From NCBI GenBank assembly GCA_019636535.1, contig JAHBXK010000013.1:18941-82940 (forward strand): a stretch of DNA of 64,000 nt, read 5' to 3'. Under the pieces are notes generated by a model, which was not told where the DNA came from, ran no database searches, and worked only from the letters and a program-made list of their open reading frames with translations. Shown here piece by piece: positions 61,678 to 64,000 of the stretch (positions are counted from its first letter, which is position 1; each line of letters starts with the position of its first letter). The position numbers and the translations under genes were made by a program. The DNA comes from Phycisphaeraceae bacterium (GTDB lineage: Bacteria; Planctomycetota; Phycisphaerae; Phycisphaerales; UBA1924).

Positions 61678-62715
61678 ATGCAAGTCCGAAACTCACGCAC
61701 CAACACGCGACACACCGTCCCAGCCCTACGATCCGTCTCGGCGATCATCGCCGTCGCGGGCGTCTGCTTCGCCACGGCTTCAGCCTCCCTCACCGACGAG
61801 CCGCCCCTCGGCGGCCCGAAGGTGCAGGAGCGCAATGTGCCCGGCGTCCGCGGCTCCTTCGGTGAAGGCGGCCCCGGCCAGCGTCGCATGGGAGACAACC
61901 TCCCGCCGCAGGCCATCCGCCGCGCCATCGAGTCCGTCATCGGCCCCAACGCGCCCGAAGCGACTCGCGGCACCCCCGAGCAGATCGCCAAGGTCAACGC
62001 CATCGTCCAGCAGCACGAGCAGGCCGTCCGAGACTACATGCAGCAGCACCGCGAAGAACTCGCCCAACTCCGACGCGACTCCGGCGGCCCACGCGGCGGT
62101 CCCGAAGGCGACCGCCCGCGCCGTCGACCGGATGGCCAAGGCCGTCCACCCGCCGACGACATGATGGGCGAGCCAGCCGCTCCCTCACAAGCCCAGGAAG
62201 AAGCCCGTCAGGCCGCACGCGAGCGCTCGCGAGAGATCTTGGCCGGCGCTCCCAAGATCGAAGACGCCATGACCAAGGTCTGGGCCGAACTCTCCGCCGA
62301 GCAGCGCACCGCCGTCGACGCACAACTCGACTCTGTCCGCGAGCGCATGAGCCGCGAACGCCAGGATCGCTACGTCGATCAGCGCACCCGCGAGCGCGGC
62401 GGCCCGCCCGCCGATGCCGAAGGCCGTCCCGGCCCGGGCGGTCCTCCCGGTGCACGCCCTCGCGGCCCGGGCGGGCCCGACGGCGGCCCCGGCGCACGCA
62501 TCTCGCCCGAGCGGCGCGACCGCCTCATGCGCATCTTCGAGCAGATGTCCCCCGAGGAGCAGGACCAACTCCTCCAGCGTCTCGAGAACCGCGCCCGCGA
62601 TGCACGCGAATCCGGCGGCGAGCGTCCACCCGCCGCGCGCAGGCCGGGCGGTCCCGGCCCGCGAGACCCTCAGCCCGAGCGCCCCAACCGCCGCGCTCCA
62701 CAGCCCAGGCCCTGA
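61678..62715 (+). CDS. secreted Gly/Pro/Arg-rich protein with helical core
   Basis: 345 residues. ATG at 61678 has AAGGA seven bases upstream and opens a signal peptide (LRSVSAIIAVAGVCFATASA). Helical segments (QIAKVNAIVQQHEQAVRDYM, AMTKVWAELSAEQRTAVDAQ, RLMRIFEQMSPEEQDQLLQR) alternate with Gly/Pro/Arg-rich disordered tracts (GGPRGGPEGDRPRRRPDGQG). The helical parts recall Spy/CpxP-like LTxxQ proteins or lysin-inhibitor type helices, but no signature is firm. Probably a periplasmic stress or binding protein. Confidence 0.7.
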   Translation: MQVRNSRTNTRHTVPALRSVSAIIAVAGVCFATASASLTDEPPLGGPKVQERNVPGVRGSFGEGGPGQRRMGDNLPPQAIRRAIESVIGPNAPEATRGTPEQIAKVNAIVQQHEQAVRDYMQQHREELAQLRRDSGGPRGGPEGDRPRRRPDGQGRPPADDMMGEPAAPSQAQEEARQAARERSREILAGAPKIEDAMTKVWAELSAEQRTAVDAQLDSVRERMSRERQDRYVDQRTRERGGPPADAEGRPGPGGPPGARPRGPGGPDGGPGARISPERRDRLMRIFEQMSPEEQDQLLQRLENRARDARESGGERPPAARRPGGPGPRDPQPERPNRRAPQPRP

Positions 62716-62753
62716 CCCGTATCACCACTCCACGGCCAATCACTGAGGCCGTG

Positions 62754-62820
62754 GATCACCCGAACGGGTGATCTCTGATGTCCCCCACGCGACCGGGCGC
62801 AAGCCCGGTCGCCTTTCATT
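62754..62820 (+). terminator. tandem hairpins, the second a Rho-independent terminator
   Basis: First hairpin gatcaccc / gggtgatc (62754-62773). Second, gcgaccgggc / gcccggtcgc with a gcaa tetraloop (62789-62812), followed by ctttcatt. Confidence 0.8.
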
Positions 62821-62994
62821 GCGGAGTCTCCGCCCACGACTTATCGGGCCTCGGCAACTCCCGCGCTCCCCCGCGACCACACAAATCCCGCCCCGCACGC
62901 CGCCGCTCCCGCAAGAACCGCCCCCGCCAAACCCGCGTATAGAGCCCCGTGGCGTCTACGCCAGCCGCGGGGCGGGCACAGATCGTTCCGGGGT

Positions 62995-63173
62995 TGTTCC
63001 CACGCTGGGGGGGTGTAGTATGCTCTTGTGATGAGATTCAAGCATCGCACGCTTGAATCGCCGATAGTTCATCTGTTCTGTTCCCATCTGTTCTGTTCCA
63101 TTTGTTCTCTCCCTTTGATCTCTCTCTCCTCCAGCGGGGCGCTGTCTAACGATGGCGCCCTGCTTGGTTTTTG
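62995..63173 (+). promoter_or_regulatory. candidate leader RNA or small RNA with attenuator-like terminator
   Basis: TTGTTC at 62995-63000 and TATGCT at 63019-63024 (18-bp spacing) or TAGTAT at 63016-63021 could form a promoter. A perfect 9-bp stem gattcaagc / gcttgaatc follows at 63035-63059, then a pyrimidine-rich repeat region (catctgttctgttcc units, 63068-63105). An 10-bp stem with one mismatch at 63133-63164 is followed by tggtttttgg. Together they would give a roughly 140-nt RNA ending 87 bp before the epimerase start. 62821-62994 holds no supported gene. Confidence 0.4.
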
Positions 63174-63259
63174 GCGCACCCATCCCCCGCGCACTCCCCA
63201 CCCGCCCGGCACTAAACTCGCCCGTTGCGCACCCACTCTCCTCGCGCACGGAGCACCGA

Positions 63260-64000
63260 ATGCCCCAGCCCGACGGTCCGATCCTCGTCACCGGCGCTGC
63301 CGGCTTCATCGGCTCGCACGTCTGCGAAGCGCTCCTCGCCCGCGGCGACCGCGTCGTCGGCCTCGACAACTTCGACCCCTTCTACTCCGCCGCGATCAAG
63401 ACCGCCAACGTCGAATCCGTTGAGCGCTGCGCTGCCGCCCGCGCTCCATCGCCCGCCGAGGCCGAGTCGCTCTTCTGTTTCGAAGAGGCCGACATCTGCG
63501 ACGAGCCCGCCGTCCGTCGCATCCTCAATCAGCACAAGCCTGCGAGCGTCATCCACCTCGCGGCCAAGGCCGGCGTCCGCCCCAGCATCGCCGACCCCGC
63601 CGGCTACACCCGCGCCAACGTCCTGGGCACCAGCATCCTCATGGAAGAAGCCCGCCGCGTCTCCGTCGCCCGCTTCGTCATGGCCTCCAGTTCCAGCGTC
63701 TACGGCAACAACCCCAAGGTCCCCTTCGCCGAGACCGACGACGTTTCCGAGCCCATCTCCCCCTACGCCGCCACCAAGCGCGCCTGCGAACTGCTCGCCT
63801 ACACCCACCACAAACTCACCGCCACACCCACCGCCTGCCTCCGCTTCTTCACCGTCTACGGCCCCCGTCAGCGCCCCGACCTGGCCATCGGCCTCTTCCT
63901 CCGCCGCATCGGCGCGGGCGAACCGATCCGCATGTTCGGCGACGGCTCCACCAGCCGAGACTACACCTTCATCGACGACATCGTCGCCGGCGTCCTCGCC
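63260..64000 (+). CDS. NAD-dependent sugar-nucleotide epimerase, 3' partial
   Basis: 247 codons to the window edge, with no stop reached. SDR-extended family: Rossmann motif ILVTGAAGFIGSHVCEALLA, the HLAAKAGVRPSIADP strand, and the catalytic triad in MASSSSVYGNN and YAATKRACELL (Ser, Tyr, Lys), then LRFFTVYGPRQRPD, FGDGSTSRDYTFIDDI. These residues are typical of UDP-glucuronate 4-epimerases and related enzymes of surface polysaccharide synthesis; substrate not fixed by what is visible. ATG 63260 has GGAG upstream. Confidence 0.9.
   Translation, partial: MPQPDGPILVTGAAGFIGSHVCEALLARGDRVVGLDNFDPFYSAAIKTANVESVERCAAARAPSPAEAESLFCFEEADICDEPAVRRILNQHKPASVIHLAAKAGVRPSIADPAGYTRANVLGTSILMEEARRVSVARFVMASSSSVYGNNPKVPFAETDDVSEPISPYAATKRACELLAYTHHKLTATPTACLRFFTVYGPRQRPDLAIGLFLRRIGAGEPIRMFGDGSTSRDYTFIDDIVAGVLA

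Noticed and set aside
62841..63050. 69-residue - strand ORF with a hydrophobic stretch
   Set aside because: It starts inside the hairpin of the candidate leader RNA, has no Shine-Dalgarno and no recognisable family.
1..64000. tRNA, rRNA or tmRNA genes
   Set aside because: No cloverleaf with TTCRA and CCA-end geometry and no rRNA-like sequence was recognised by eye; a covariance-model scan would be needed to be certain.

Overview
The window looks like a chromosomal segment of a high-GC planctomycete of the Phycisphaerae type. This is inference from marker features: secreted proteins ending in a PAPGA-hydrophobic-RRRR tail (1-872 and 24338-25033), secreted proteins ending in paired dockerin-like GDYNxDGVVDLxDLL repeats (1005-3092 and 55159-57687), a LEPRxLL motif behind the N-terminus of a Calx-beta protein (44187-45401), and informational genes with unusually long inserts (dnaE, recR, dnaN, sucD). 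No rRNA, tRNA, CRISPR array, prophage or classical insertion sequence was found. Nearly all genes are intact and mostly housekeeping.

Layout. 1-5.7 kb: two secreted proteins converging on a palindromic terminator, sucD, and an unusual P-loop/deoxyribosyltransferase-like fusion. 5.7-8.9 kb: purine-rich repeats, a zinc-ribbon membrane protein, a two-gene PIN-nuclease module, and a gene-poor stretch with REP-like hairpins. 8.9-13.9 kb: a 1668-codon dnaE carrying a 562-bp element with 41-bp terminal inverted repeats that encodes a 23S-intervening-sequence-type four-helix-bundle protein in another frame. 14-18.4 kb: membrane protein, flotillin plus NfeD/YqiJ-like pair, tRNA CCA transferase. 18.5-31.7 kb: tandem ClpP/crotonase-like secreted paralogues, pepF, tmk, a secreted protein, ilvE, an M20 hydrolase, mtfA, an AraC/GyrI regulator and a compact uvrC. 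31.7-39.6 kb: ClC channel, LptF/G permease, glycosyltransferase, small membrane and acidic proteins. 39.6-50.2 kb: class IV aminotransferase, gatB, pepA, Calx-beta protein, 7Fe ferredoxin, a phosphatase/glycosyltransferase pair, recR, pyrR, an OmpH-like chaperone. 50.4-64 kb: J-domain/VTT fusion, Gly-rich secreted protein, dnaN, gmk, a C39-like dockerin protein, a Lys-tailed NTF2-like protein, an Mrp ATPase, a Gly/Pro/Arg-rich secreted protein, and a sugar-nucleotide epimerase cut by the window end.

Two window-wide patterns stand out. The + strand is G-rich on the left and C-rich on the right whichever strand the genes use, with the change near 32-38 kb; under the usual polarity this marks a replication terminus or rearrangement boundary. 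Many start codons also lie only 4-9 nt behind a TAnnnT hexamer with no Shine-Dalgarno, suggesting frequent leaderless transcription. The strongest candidate for something undescribed is the intervening-sequence-like element inside dnaE.
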